Of a stretch of DNA of 8,323 bases, positions 1-5,815 are shown in pieces. Under the pieces are notes generated by a model. It was not told where the DNA came from and searched no databases. It saw only the letters and a program-made list of their open reading frames with translations. This DNA is from Clostridia bacterium (lineage in GTDB: Bacteria; Bacillota; Clostridia; Oscillospirales; Acutalibacteraceae). Each line of letters begins with the position of its first letter. Positions within the stretch are counted from its first letter, which is position 1. A program made the position numbers and the translations under genes. Location of the stretch: the NCBI GenBank assembly GCA_017381395.1, contig JAFOCH010000034.1, positions 1 to 8,323 of the forward strand. The letters are read 5' to 3'.

Positions 1-105
1 AAAGGTAACAGTCTCATCTTCGTTGACATCCAGCTTTTCGATGTAGATAACATCTCCGTTTTCTACCTTGTACTGTTTGCCTCCGGTAACGATAATTGCG
101 TACAT
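1..105 (-). CDS. rplU: 50S ribosomal protein L21, N-terminal part (cut by window edge)
   Basis: The minus strand encodes 35 residues starting MYAIIVTGGKQYKV and continuing with a GDVIYIEKLDV stretch. This is the conserved N terminus of bacterial L21, a 23S rRNA-binding protein of the large subunit. The family is about 100 residues long, so roughly two thirds lie beyond the left edge. The ATG at 105-103 is preceded by AGGTG about 9 bases upstream, inside GGCAGGTGCC. In Firmicutes rplU usually heads an operon with a small cysteine protease gene and rpmA; that part is outside the window. The identification is by recognition of conserved sequence and is secure despite truncation. Confidence 0.95.
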   Translation of the reverse strand, partial: MYAIIVTGGKQYKVENGDVIYIEKLDVNEDETVTF

Positions 106-189
106 TTCTTTGGCACCTGCCTTAATTATAGTCTCGCTATTTAGGGGCGGAGTAAACTCACTTTTTATAAAAGCCCGTAATATGCGGCT
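106..189 (-). ncRNA. Candidate ribosomal protein L21 leader (5' UTR of rplU)
   Basis: The predicted rplU transcript begins near 188 and has a leader of about 80 bases. It opens with a hairpin AAGCC...GGCUU (190-171), carries a second short inverted repeat GAGT/ACTC (159-150), and ends in GGCAGGUGCC with the Shine-Dalgarno sequence. Firmicute rplU genes commonly carry a structured autoregulatory L21 leader, and the CCGCAUAU...CGGGCUUUU segment looks like that family from memory. No covariance search was possible, so the family assignment is an inference. The length and position fit. Confidence 0.55.
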
Positions 190-194
190 TTAAC

Positions 195-223
195 AGAATA
201 ACACAACCGAAAGTCAATGTCAA
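195..223 (-). promoter_or_regulatory. Sigma-A-type promoter of rplU
   Basis: On the minus strand TTGACA (223-218) is followed after 17 bases by TATTCT (200-195). The expected transcription start is near 188, at the beginning of the leader hairpin. The spacing is ideal and the -35 box is perfect, as expected for a highly expressed ribosomal protein gene. Confidence 0.85.
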
Positions 224-233
224 GCAAAAATTA

Positions 234-261
234 TTGAAGATTTCGCATAATAATGTATAAT
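234..261 (+). promoter_or_regulatory. Candidate sigma-A-type promoter of the two-component operon
   Basis: TTGAAG (234-239), a 16-base spacer and a perfect TATAAT (256-261) precede the response regulator. This gives a leader of about 118 bases. Its -35 box lies only 10 bases from the -35 box of the divergent rplU promoter. A second TATAAT at 343-348 lies closer to the gene but has no acceptable -35 box at normal spacing. The leader holds a weak inverted repeat AACAT/ATGTT (276-280 and 291-295) of unknown meaning. Confidence 0.6.
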
Positions 262-385
262 ATAATCATATAAGGAACATTTTTACCGATATGTTAACAG
301 TTTATTTATATTTTTTGCCATAAAAACGTAAAATAACCACAGTATAATAATATCCGCAAACTACAAAAAGGACGGTTTAAAATAT

Positions 386-1048
386 ATGAGTAAAAAGATT
401 ATCGTTGCTGATGACGAGCCGGCATTAAGAGAGCTGGTTGCCGACTATTTCGAGGCCGAAGGATACGAAGTTTTGCAAGCAGATGACGGCGATGTTGCCA
501 TCGCCCTTTTAGAAAAAAATTCAGACACCGATGCGATAATTATGGACGTTATGATGCCCGAGCTTGACGGCTGGTCGGCGACAAAAAAGATTCGCGAATT
601 TTCATCCATTCCAATTCTCATGCTGACGGCACGAAGCCAAGAATTTGATCAGCTCATGGGATTCGAATCGGGCGCAGACGACTACGTGACAAAGCCGTTT
701 TCACTAGCCGTACTCGAAAAGCGAATCGACGCACTTATTAAGCGGTCAAAGGGTAACGTACAGTTTGATTCGGGGCTGATAATTAACTCGGAATCATACA
801 CGGCGACCATTGATTCAAAGCCGCTCGATCTGACTGTAAAAGAATTCGAGCTGCTTAAAATATTGAAAGAAAATGCAGGTCGCGTTTTTACCCGTGATCA
901 ACTGCTCGACATGATTTGGGGTTACGATTATGACGGCGACATCAGGACGGTCGACTCGCACATAGCTCGACTCAGAGTAAAGCTCGGCGAATACGGAAAC
1001 GAACATCTAAAAACCATTTACGGAGTTGGATACAAGCTTGATAACTAA
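386..1048 (+). CDS. OmpR/PhoB-family response regulator
   Basis: This is a 220-residue two-domain transcription factor. The receiver domain spans about residues 3-115 and has every catalytic element: acidic D9-D10, phospho-acceptor D54 in MDVMMPELDG, T81 in MLTAR, and K103 in the TKPF motif. A winged-helix DNA-binding domain follows (about 125-220) and ends in the typical RTVDSHIARLRVKLG and TIYGVGYKL signatures. ATG at 386 is preceded by AAAGGACGG about 11 bases upstream. The 3' end overlaps the start of the histidine kinase gene, so the two form a cognate pair. Phosphorylation by that kinase should control DNA binding. Target genes cannot be told from sequence; the downstream LysM gene and the operon itself are natural candidates. 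Confidence 0.95.
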   Translation: MSKKIIVADDEPALRELVADYFEAEGYEVLQADDGDVAIALLEKNSDTDAIIMDVMMPELDGWSATKKIREFSSIPILMLTARSQEFDQLMGFESGADDYVTKPFSLAVLEKRIDALIKRSKGNVQFDSGLIINSESYTATIDSKPLDLTVKEFELLKILKENAGRVFTRDQLLDMIWGYDYDGDIRTVDSHIARLRVKLGEYGNEHLKTIYGVGYKLDN

Positions 1049-2585
1049 CAAAAAAATCAGAAAACATAAAATTTGGCGGCGTCTTTTTGCCAATATACTG
1101 ATTGTTCTTTCGGTAATAACGCTAATCAACATTTCGGCAAATACCTATTTTTTGCCCAAATACTTTGAATGGCGCGAAAAGAATATTTTGGTCAAATGCG
1201 CTCAAACGGTGGAAAACACTCCTCTCGATAATAAAATGGACGCCGCTGAAATATTTCAAAATCTAGAAAGCGAACACAACGTAATTATTAGAATTTATCA
1301 TAACGAAAATCTCATTTATTCAACCATCAGACGCAATATGTTTGGCAGCAGTCCGAACGTAACGGGATTTGATATGCTCATCGGCAACTTTTATTACGGC
1401 AAATACGTAACCGAAAGAAGCGAATATAAAAACGGGCAGTATTTTACCCTTTCCCTGCCCAATTCGGCCACAGATTATCTCGTTTATTCGCGAAATTTCG
1501 GAAACGGGTATGCAGTTAACGTAATCGTTCAGGAGAATCTAATCAAGCAATCATCAAGTATTGCGGGTGAATTTATTATCATCGTTTCGTCACTCGGACT
1601 GATAATCGCGCTTTTGTGGTCGATTGTATTTTCAAAAAGATTTTCGCGACCCATTTCGGATATGAACAAAATCGCGGTCAAGATGTCACACCTTGATTTT
1701 AGCCAAAAGCTGATTATAGAATCGGACGATGAAATCGGTCAACTTGCCTGCTCGATAAACGACCTTTCGGTTGCGCTCGATCACGCACTCGGTCAGCTTA
1801 ATGAACAGAATCGTCAGCTGCAAAATGAAATCGAGCTTGAACGACGAATTGATAAAATGAGAAAGGGCTTTATCGCCAACGTTTCGCACGAGCTGAAAAC
1901 GCCCGTTTCGATCATTCAAGGGTATGCCGAAGCGCTTGACAGTAAAATGGCCGAAAATCCCGAAAAACGCAAAAAATATTCGACGGTCATACGCAACGAG
2001 ACCGAAAGGATGAATCACCTCGTCATAAAGCTGCTCGAATTATCCAAGCTCGAAGGTGGATTCATGCCCGATTATCGCATATACGACCTGGTTTCATACT
2101 GCGAAACATTCCTTGATTCGTTCGGTCAAACGGCAGAAAACAAGAATGTTTTCATTTCACTCGATGCACCGAGCTCGGCTATGGTAAACGCTGACGAAAT
2201 GCTAATCGGAAACGCTATTCAGAACTATGTTTCAAATGCGATTAGTCACGTTAACGAAGGCGGAAAAATAAACGTCCGCATAGCCGAATCGCCCAACGAT
2301 AATCAAAAAATACGGCTTTCGGTATTCAACACCGGCTCATCGGTAAAACCCTCTCACATGGAAAAAATATGGACAAGCTTCTGGCGTGCTGACAAATCGC
2401 ACAATCGTACGGATAACCGATTCGGACTCGGTCTGTCGATAGTCAAGGCGATAATCCTCGCTCATGATAACAGCTTCGGCGTTTATAATATCGAGGATGG
2501 GGTTTGCTTCTGGTTCGAGGTTGATAGAGCGTATTTGACACCTATCCCCCAACTGCCCGAAAAGATTGACAACATCGAAAATTAA
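1038..2585 (+). CDS. Membrane sensor histidine kinase
   Basis: This is a sensor kinase of about 515 residues. From the TTG at 1038: transmembrane segment 1 (about 16-36), an extracytoplasmic sensor of about 140 residues with no recognised family, transmembrane segment 2 (about 179-198), a HAMP linker (about 199-250), a HisKA domain with phospho-acceptor H284 in NVSHELKTP, and an ATPase domain. In the ATPase domain the N box has N396 and N400, and FGLGLSIV at 462-469 is the G2 box. The G1 box reads FNTGSS instead of DxGxG, as in some VanS-like Clostridia kinases. The long frame also permits TTG at 1026, but GGAG (1022-1025) abuts that codon; it stands 12 bases before TTG 1038, which I prefer. 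Either way the gene overlaps the response regulator, implying translational coupling. The signal sensed is unknown. Confidence 0.92.
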   Translation: MITNKKIRKHKIWRRLFANILIVLSVITLINISANTYFLPKYFEWREKNILVKCAQTVENTPLDNKMDAAEIFQNLESEHNVIIRIYHNENLIYSTIRRNMFGSSPNVTGFDMLIGNFYYGKYVTERSEYKNGQYFTLSLPNSATDYLVYSRNFGNGYAVNVIVQENLIKQSSSIAGEFIIIVSSLGLIIALLWSIVFSKRFSRPISDMNKIAVKMSHLDFSQKLIIESDDEIGQLACSINDLSVALDHALGQLNEQNRQLQNEIELERRIDKMRKGFIANVSHELKTPVSIIQGYAEALDSKMAENPEKRKKYSTVIRNETERMNHLVIKLLELSKLEGGFMPDYRIYDLVSYCETFLDSFGQTAENKNVFISLDAPSSAMVNADEMLIGNAIQNYVSNAISHVNEGGKINVRIAESPNDNQKIRLSVFNTGSSVKPSHMEKIWTSFWRADKSHNRTDNRFGLGLSIVKAIILAHDNSFGVYNIEDGVCFWFEVDRAYLTPIPQLPEKIDNIEN

Positions 2586-2593
2586 GTTAAATG

Positions 2594-2645
2594 AACCTCC
2601 TTTGTCAATATGCGATTCTCCGCATATAATGTGACGAAGGAGGTT
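2594..2645 (+). promoter_or_regulatory. Long hairpin burying the LysM gene's Shine-Dalgarno sequence
   Basis: AACCTCCTTTGTCA (2594-2607) pairs with TGACGAAGGAGGTT (2632-2645) over 14 bases with one G-U pair. An inner 7-base stem (2608-2614 with 2621-2627) closes a 6-base loop, and AATG (2628-2631) is a bulge. The right arm contains the AAGGAGG Shine-Dalgarno sequence (2637-2643) of the LysM gene, and the left arm resembles the 16S rRNA anti-Shine-Dalgarno sequence. No T-run follows, so this is not a factor-independent terminator. In mRNA reading through from the kinase gene it should block ribosome entry. It could alternatively be a DNA operator. Confidence 0.7.
2602..2630 (+). promoter_or_regulatory. 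Sigma-A-type promoter of the LysM gene, inside the hairpin
   Basis: TTGTCA (2602-2607), a 17-base spacer and a perfect TATAAT (2625-2630) lie within the inverted repeat. Initiation about 7 bases downstream, near 2637, would begin the mRNA at the AAGGAGG sequence itself. Such a transcript would lack the left arm of the hairpin. Confidence 0.75.
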
Positions 2646-2652
2646 GATTATT

Positions 2653-2952
2653 TTGGTCATCATATATCTAGCAAAACCGGGAGATACTCTCTATTCAATT
2701 TCGCGACGTTACGGACTGCCCGTTGAGGTGCTTGTCCGTTTTAATCGAATAAAAGAACCGGACAAACTGAGCATCGGTCAGCAAATCAGAATTCCCGTAG
2801 GACCAACGCCTAATTATTATACAGTCCGCTCGGGCGACACACTTTTCATTCTGGCAAATCGCTTTGGCACAACGGTAGAAAAGCTTGCCGAAATAAATGA
2901 AATTGCCGACCCGTCGATGATTTACCCCGGTCAAAGACTGAAAATTAGATAA
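2653..2952 (+). CDS. Small protein made of two LysM domains
   Basis: The product is about 99 residues and consists almost wholly of two LysM modules: YLAKPGDTLYSISRRYG to QQIRIP (about 5-48) and YYTVRSGDTLFILANRFG to PGQRLKIR (about 55-99). LysM domains bind N-acetylglucosamine-containing glycans such as peptidoglycan. I see no signal peptide, transmembrane segment or catalytic domain, so a route to the wall is not evident; it could act inside the cell, for example in spore coat assembly, or leave by an unusual route. The frame opens at TTG 2644, which abuts AAGGAGG (2637-2643). TTG 2653 is in frame with an ideal 9-base spacing and is the likely start. It lies 67 bases after the kinase gene and has its own promoter. 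Confidence 0.88.
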   Translation: MVIIYLAKPGDTLYSISRRYGLPVEVLVRFNRIKEPDKLSIGQQIRIPVGPTPNYYTVRSGDTLFILANRFGTTVEKLAEINEIADPSMIYPGQRLKIR

Positions 2953-2978
2953 AAGAGTCTATTAAGTGCATTTGACAC

Positions 2979-3036
2979 GCTCTCGATTGTAAACCTATCG
3001 ATTATGTTCAGGTTGACAATCGAGAGCATTTTTGTT
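2979..3036 (+). terminator. Rho-independent terminator of the two-component/LysM operon
   Basis: GCTCTCGATTGT (2979-2990) pairs perfectly with ACAATCGAGAGC (3016-3027). After one mismatch, a further 5 bases pair (2992-2996 with 3010-3014), closing a 13-base loop. The run ATTTTTGTT follows immediately. The core of the same hairpin is the BirA box listed separately. Confidence 0.85.
2987..3019 (+). promoter_or_regulatory. BirA operator (biotin repressor box)
   Basis: TTGTAAACC (2987-2995), a 15-base spacer and GGTTGACAA (3011-3019) match the known bacterial BirA operator, TTGTnAACC with a 14-16 base spacer and GGTTnACAA, with at most one unexpected base. The right half-site includes the -35 box of the birA promoter. 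BirA bound to biotinoyl-5'-AMP should therefore block birA-bioY transcription when biotin is plentiful. The first downstream gene encodes a BirA with a DNA-binding domain, which supports the assignment. Confidence 0.88.
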
Positions 3037-3041
3037 ATACT
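3013..3041 (+). promoter_or_regulatory. Sigma-A-type promoter of birA-bioY
   Basis: TTGACA (3013-3018), a 17-base spacer and TATACT (3036-3041) form a near-consensus promoter with an expected start near 3048. The -35 box lies within the right half of the BirA operator. The spacer runs through the terminator's T-run. Confidence 0.85.
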
Positions 3042-3077
3042 GAAATGAAAATAAACGGCTAAAAGGCGGAAACAAAA

Positions 3078-4043
3078 TTGACGACAAAAGAATGTGTTTT
3101 GGAACTAATAAAAAATGAAGGCGGACAGGCAATTTCGGGCGAAAATATCGCAAAATCGCTCGGTATTAGCCGCGCTGCCGTTTGGAAGGCGATAAATGCG
3201 CTTCGCAAGGATGGATACAGCATTTCTGCCGTGACTAATAAAGGGTATTCGATAGACGGAGATTACATATCAAAGAGCGAGATTGAGGCGCATTTGACCG
3301 AAAATAATTGCTACTCAATAACCGTTTTGAAAGAAATTGACTCGACCAACACCTATCTTAAAAGTGCCGCCGAAAAGGGAGAAAAAGACGGCGCGGTGGT
3401 TATTGCCGAGGGGCAAACAGCGGGTAGAGGACGTCTCGGCAGGCGCTTTTACTCCGACAAGGGCGGTCTTTATATGAGCATACTCATTCGCCCCGATATG
3501 CCTACCGAAAGGTCACTTTTTATTACAACGGGGACGGCGGTTGCCGTTTCGCGCGCGATAGAAAACGTATGTGGCAAAAGAATCGGCGTAAAATGGGTAA
3601 ACGATATTTTCATCGACAACAAAAAGGTGTGCGGCATTCTCACCGAAGGTGCATCCGACTTTGAAACAGGGAGGCTTCAATACGCTGTGGTCGGAATCGG
3701 CATAAACGTCAACGAGCCAAAGGATAAATTTAACAAGGAAATTGCCAATATTGCGACGGCAATTTATGAAAAGGACGAGCCGTGGGGAATAAAAAATCGA
3801 CTGGCCGCAGAGGTGCTAAATCAGTTTAGTGAAATTATGAAAGCACCCGACGACAAGGCGGTAATCGATGAATATCGAGCAAGGTCAATTTTGATCGGTA
3901 AAGAGGTTTACATAACTGATAATGATAAGATAAAAAAAGTAACCGTCGTCGATATTGACGACAGCGCCGCAATCGTACTCAAAACCGATGACGGAGAAAT
4001 AATAAAAAAGACGTCGGGCGAAATTAGTATTAAGGTCAAGTGA
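3078..4043 (+). CDS. birA: Bifunctional biotin-protein ligase and biotin operon repressor
   Basis: This 321-residue protein attaches biotin to acceptor carboxylase subunits through biotinoyl-5'-AMP and represses transcription. Residues about 4-60 form the winged helix (helix-turn-helix around ENIAKSLGISRAAVWKAINAL, written here as residues 22-42). The ligase domain has DSTN at 88-91, the biotin-binding loop GRGRLGR at 116-122, KWVND at 172-176 and GIGINVN at 206-212. A small C-terminal SH3-like domain occupies about 275-321. TTG at 3078 follows AAGGCGG (3063-3069) by 8 bases. The full two-domain length indicates the regulatory form rather than a ligase-only form, and a matching operator lies directly upstream, implying autoregulation. 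The gene is followed by bioY after only 4 bases. Confidence 0.96.
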   Translation: MTTKECVLELIKNEGGQAISGENIAKSLGISRAAVWKAINALRKDGYSISAVTNKGYSIDGDYISKSEIEAHLTENNCYSITVLKEIDSTNTYLKSAAEKGEKDGAVVIAEGQTAGRGRLGRRFYSDKGGLYMSILIRPDMPTERSLFITTGTAVAVSRAIENVCGKRIGVKWVNDIFIDNKKVCGILTEGASDFETGRLQYAVVGIGINVNEPKDKFNKEIANIATAIYEKDEPWGIKNRLAAEVLNQFSEIMKAPDDKAVIDEYRARSILIGKEVYITDNDKIKKVTVVDIDDSAAIVLKTDDGEIIKKTSGEISIKVK

Positions 4044-4047
4044 GATA

Positions 4048-4611
4048 ATGAAAATCAGAGAAATTACGTTAACTGCAATATTTTCCGCCGTTCTATGTCT
4101 ATTTTCAATCATCACCTTCCCTATCGGGGCAGTGCCCGTTTCGTTGGCAACATTCGGTGTGATGATTGCAGCATCTTTTATAAAGGCAAAATGTGCTATC
4201 ATCTCGGTTTTAGTTTACATAATATTAGGTTGTGTAGGATTGCCGATTTTTTCATCATTTGGGTCGGGACCAAGCGTAATTTTCGGCGCTACGGGCGGCT
4301 ACATTTTGTCCTATCCGATAATGGCGGCTATTATTTCGACCATAGCGCAAAAAAATAAGAAGCACCGAAAAACGATGCTTCTGCTTTCGTATATTATTTC
4401 ACTTATAGTATGCCACTTGCTGGGCTCGATATGGTACTGTGCCGTCACGCAAATACCGTTTAAAAAGGCATTTATGGTTACAATTTTGCCCTTTATCATT
4501 CCCGATTTTGTAAAGATTTTTGCGGCCATCATCACAGTATCAGCCGCCGAAAAATCGGTATTCAAGCGGTCATTTTCAACGCATCAGAAAAACAGCGGAG
4601 TGGATAAATAA
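4048..4611 (+). CDS. bioY: Biotin transporter substrate-binding subunit BioY
   Basis: BioY is the substrate-specific S component of the energy-coupling factor (ECF) biotin importer. The 187-residue length fits the family. The sequence shows about six hydrophobic segments and the conserved PVSLATFGVMIAA (30-42) and GLPIFSSFGSGPSVIFGATG (64-83) signatures. No ATPase or EcfT gene is adjacent, so it probably uses a shared ECF module encoded elsewhere. The ATG at 4048 follows the birA TGA by 4 bases with only a weak Shine-Dalgarno sequence, so translational coupling with birA is likely. Both genes should be controlled by the BirA box upstream of birA. The last 28 bases overlap the convergent cysK frame. 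Confidence 0.95.
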   Translation: MKIREITLTAIFSAVLCLFSIITFPIGAVPVSLATFGVMIAASFIKAKCAIISVLVYIILGCVGLPIFSSFGSGPSVIFGATGGYILSYPIMAAIISTIAQKNKKHRKTMLLLSYIISLIVCHLLGSIWYCAVTQIPFKKAFMVTILPFIIPDFVKIFAAIITVSAAEKSVFKRSFSTHQKNSGVDK

Positions 4612-5510
4612 CGGTCACCCGTATCGGCGAGAAGAACCACGATTCGCTTATTTTCATTTTCAGGGCGAAGGGCAATTTCCTTTGCGGCGAAGAGGGCCGC
4701 TCCCGACGAAATGCCTACCAGTACGCCCTCCAATTTTGCGAGATTTTTTGCCGATTGGAAGGCTTGCTCGGTCGAAACAGTGATTATTTCGTCATATATG
4801 TCTGTATCGAGTGTTTCGGGAATGAAATTAGCTCCTATTCCCTGCAATCCATGAGGGCCCAAAATCCCCTTTGACAAAAGAGGCGAATCGGTCGGTTCTA
4901 CGGCAACCACCTTTATATTCGGGTTCATTGATTTGAGATATTTGCCCGTACCGCTGATTGTACCGCCCGTACCGACTCCCGCAACGAAAATATCCACTTT
5001 ACCATCGGTATCGTCCCAAATTTCGGGTCCTGTCGAGGTAAAATGTGCTTCGGGATTGGCAGGATTGTCAAACTGTCCTGCTATAATCGAATCAGGAATT
5101 TCTTTCAAAAGTTCCTCTGCCCTGTTTATTGCACCGGTCATTCCGAGCTTTCCCTCGGTGAGTACAAGCTCGGCTCCATACGCCTTTATTAAATTTCGGC
5201 GTTCCTCCGACATTGAATCGGGCATTACAATTATAACGCGATATCCCTTTGATACAGCTATTGCGGCCAGACCAATTCCTGTGTTGCCCGAGGTTGGTTC
5301 GATGATGGTTTAGCCAGGCTTTAATCTGCCCTGCTTTTCGGCATCGGCGATAATATTCTTTGCCACCCTATCCTTTACCGAACCGGCAGGATTAAAAAAC
5401 TCGAGCTTTGCCAGAATGGTTGCCTTTGCACCGTCGAGCGCGGCATATCTTTTTAATTCTAAAAGAGGAGTGTTGCCGACAAGCTCGGCAACCGAACCAT
5501 ATATTTTCAT
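4584..5510 (-). pseudogene. cysK: Cysteine synthase (O-acetylserine sulfhydrylase A), interrupted by an in-frame TAA
   Basis: The intact product would be a pyridoxal-phosphate enzyme making cysteine from O-acetylserine and sulfide. From ATG 5510, with GGAGG 6 bases upstream, 66 residues read normally and include the cofactor lysine K46 in NPAGSVKDR. Codon 67 (5312-5310) is TAA. The same frame continues without a shift through EPTSGNTGIGLA (71-82), the phosphate-binding GVGTGGT (178-184), GISSGAA and the typical RYLSTPLFF end, giving 308 codons, the normal CysK length. The stop falls at a variable position between LKPG and TIIEPTSGNTG, so a single base change, for example from GAA, would explain it. 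Truncation before the substrate loop should destroy activity. Read-through, a recent nonsense mutation or a sequencing error are the options. Confidence 0.85.
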
Positions 5511-5541
5511 TTCAGTCCTCCATAAAAACTTAATTTATTAC

Positions 5542-5570
5542 ATTTTAACACAAGCCAATTTTCAAATCAA
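5542..5570 (-). promoter_or_regulatory. Candidate sigma-A-type promoter of cysK
   Basis: On the minus strand TTGATT (5570-5565), a 17-base spacer and TAAAAT (5547-5542) lie just upstream of cysK. The leader would be about 25 bases, with GGAGG at 5521-5517. The short leader leaves no room for an S-box or T-box riboswitch. An intact promoter and ribosome binding site suggest that any inactivation of cysK is recent. Confidence 0.65.
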
Positions 5571-5574
5571 GCAC

Positions 5575-5615
5575 ATAAAAAATACGGACCGCCAAAGAAT
5601 TTTCTTTGACGGTCC
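5575..5615 (-). terminator. Rho-independent terminator after the small N/Q-rich gene
   Basis: On the minus strand GGACCG (5615-5610) pairs with CGGTCC (5591-5586). After one mismatch an inner CAAAGA/TCTTTG stem closes a 4-base loop. The stem is followed by GTATTTTTTATG. It ends the minus-strand transcript of the small gene just before the cysK promoter. On the plus strand it is followed by TACTTTTTAGG and may work weakly in that direction too. Confidence 0.8.
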
Positions 5616-5635
5616 TACTTTTAGGTTAAACAAAA

Positions 5636-5743
5636 TTAGAAATTATTCTGCTTGTTATCTTTCTTCTGCTGATTGTTGTTCTGATTGTTCTGCTTGTTGT
5701 CCTTTTTCTGCTGGTTATTCTGGTTGTTCTGCTTGTTATCCAT
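5636..5743 (-). CDS. Small Asn/Gln/Lys-rich repeat peptide (35 residues)
   Basis: The frame from ATG 5743 to TAA 5636 encodes 35 residues. It reads as two tandem units, DNKQNNQNNQQKK (2-14) and DNKQNNQNNNQQKK (15-28), then a partial third unit DNKQNN and a final Phe. About two thirds of the residues are Asn or Gln; there is no hydrophobic segment or cysteine. AGAGGTG (5756-5750) lies 6 bases before the ATG, and a strong terminator follows 20 bases after the stop, so it looks like a complete monocistronic gene. I do not recognise a named family. The composition recalls glutamine/asparagine-rich gamma-type small spore proteins, and the upstream sequence has a forespore-type promoter, but a spore role is only an inference. 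The repeats could also make this unstructured or prone to assembly. Confidence 0.7.
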   Translation of the reverse strand: MDNKQNNQNNQQKKDNKQNNQNNNQQKKDNKQNNF

Positions 5744-5772
5744 TATATTCACCTCTTTCGTGGAATTGTTAT

Positions 5773-5802
5773 TATTCTATCCGCTACAATCTGTTTTATG
5801 CC
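5773..5802 (-). promoter_or_regulatory. Candidate promoter of the small N/Q-rich gene, sigma-F-like
   Basis: On the minus strand GGCATA (5802-5797) is followed after 14 bases by GGATAGAATA (5782-5773). The forespore sigma-F pattern in Bacillus is roughly GCATA, about 15 bases, then GGnnAnAnT, and the -10 part fits at each fixed position. The embedded TAGAAT (5779-5774) could be a sigma-A -10 box, but the hexamer 17 bases upstream is a poor -35 box. The leader would be about 22 bases. Confidence 0.4.
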
Positions 5803-5815
5803 TAAAATCGTATTG

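Noticed and set aside
343..348. TATAAT as a promoter close to the response regulator
   Set aside because: No -35 box lies at 16-18 bases; the nearest candidate, TTGCCA at 315-320, is 22 bases away. The upstream TTGAAG-16-TATAAT is better.
1686..2018. Minus-strand frame of 110 codons within the histidine kinase gene
   Set aside because: It is antisense to the HAMP and HisKA region, where plus-strand conservation is unmistakable; no promoter or ribosome site is seen on the minus strand.
4520..4783. Plus-strand frame overlapping the bioY end and the cysK 3' region
   Set aside because: It lies out of frame with bioY and antisense to well-conserved cysK codons, and the translation has no family features.
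5310..5312. Stop-codon recoding as explanation of the TAA in cysK
   Set aside because: TAA ends most other genes in the window, TGA ends birA and cysK itself, and no recoding structure is apparent; mutation or sequence error is simpler.
5636..5743. CRISPR-like or satellite repeat
   Set aside because: The repeats are short, imperfect, directly adjacent and in frame with a coding sequence having start, stop and ribosome site; there are no spacers.
5416..5805. Plus-strand frame of 129 codons with a striking run of Cys, Ser and Tyr
   Set aside because: It is the antisense of the cysK start and of the N/Q/K repeat gene; the Cys/Tyr run arises from reading the complement of AAC/CAG-type codons. 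It has no ribosome binding site and crosses a terminator and the promoters of both minus-strand genes.
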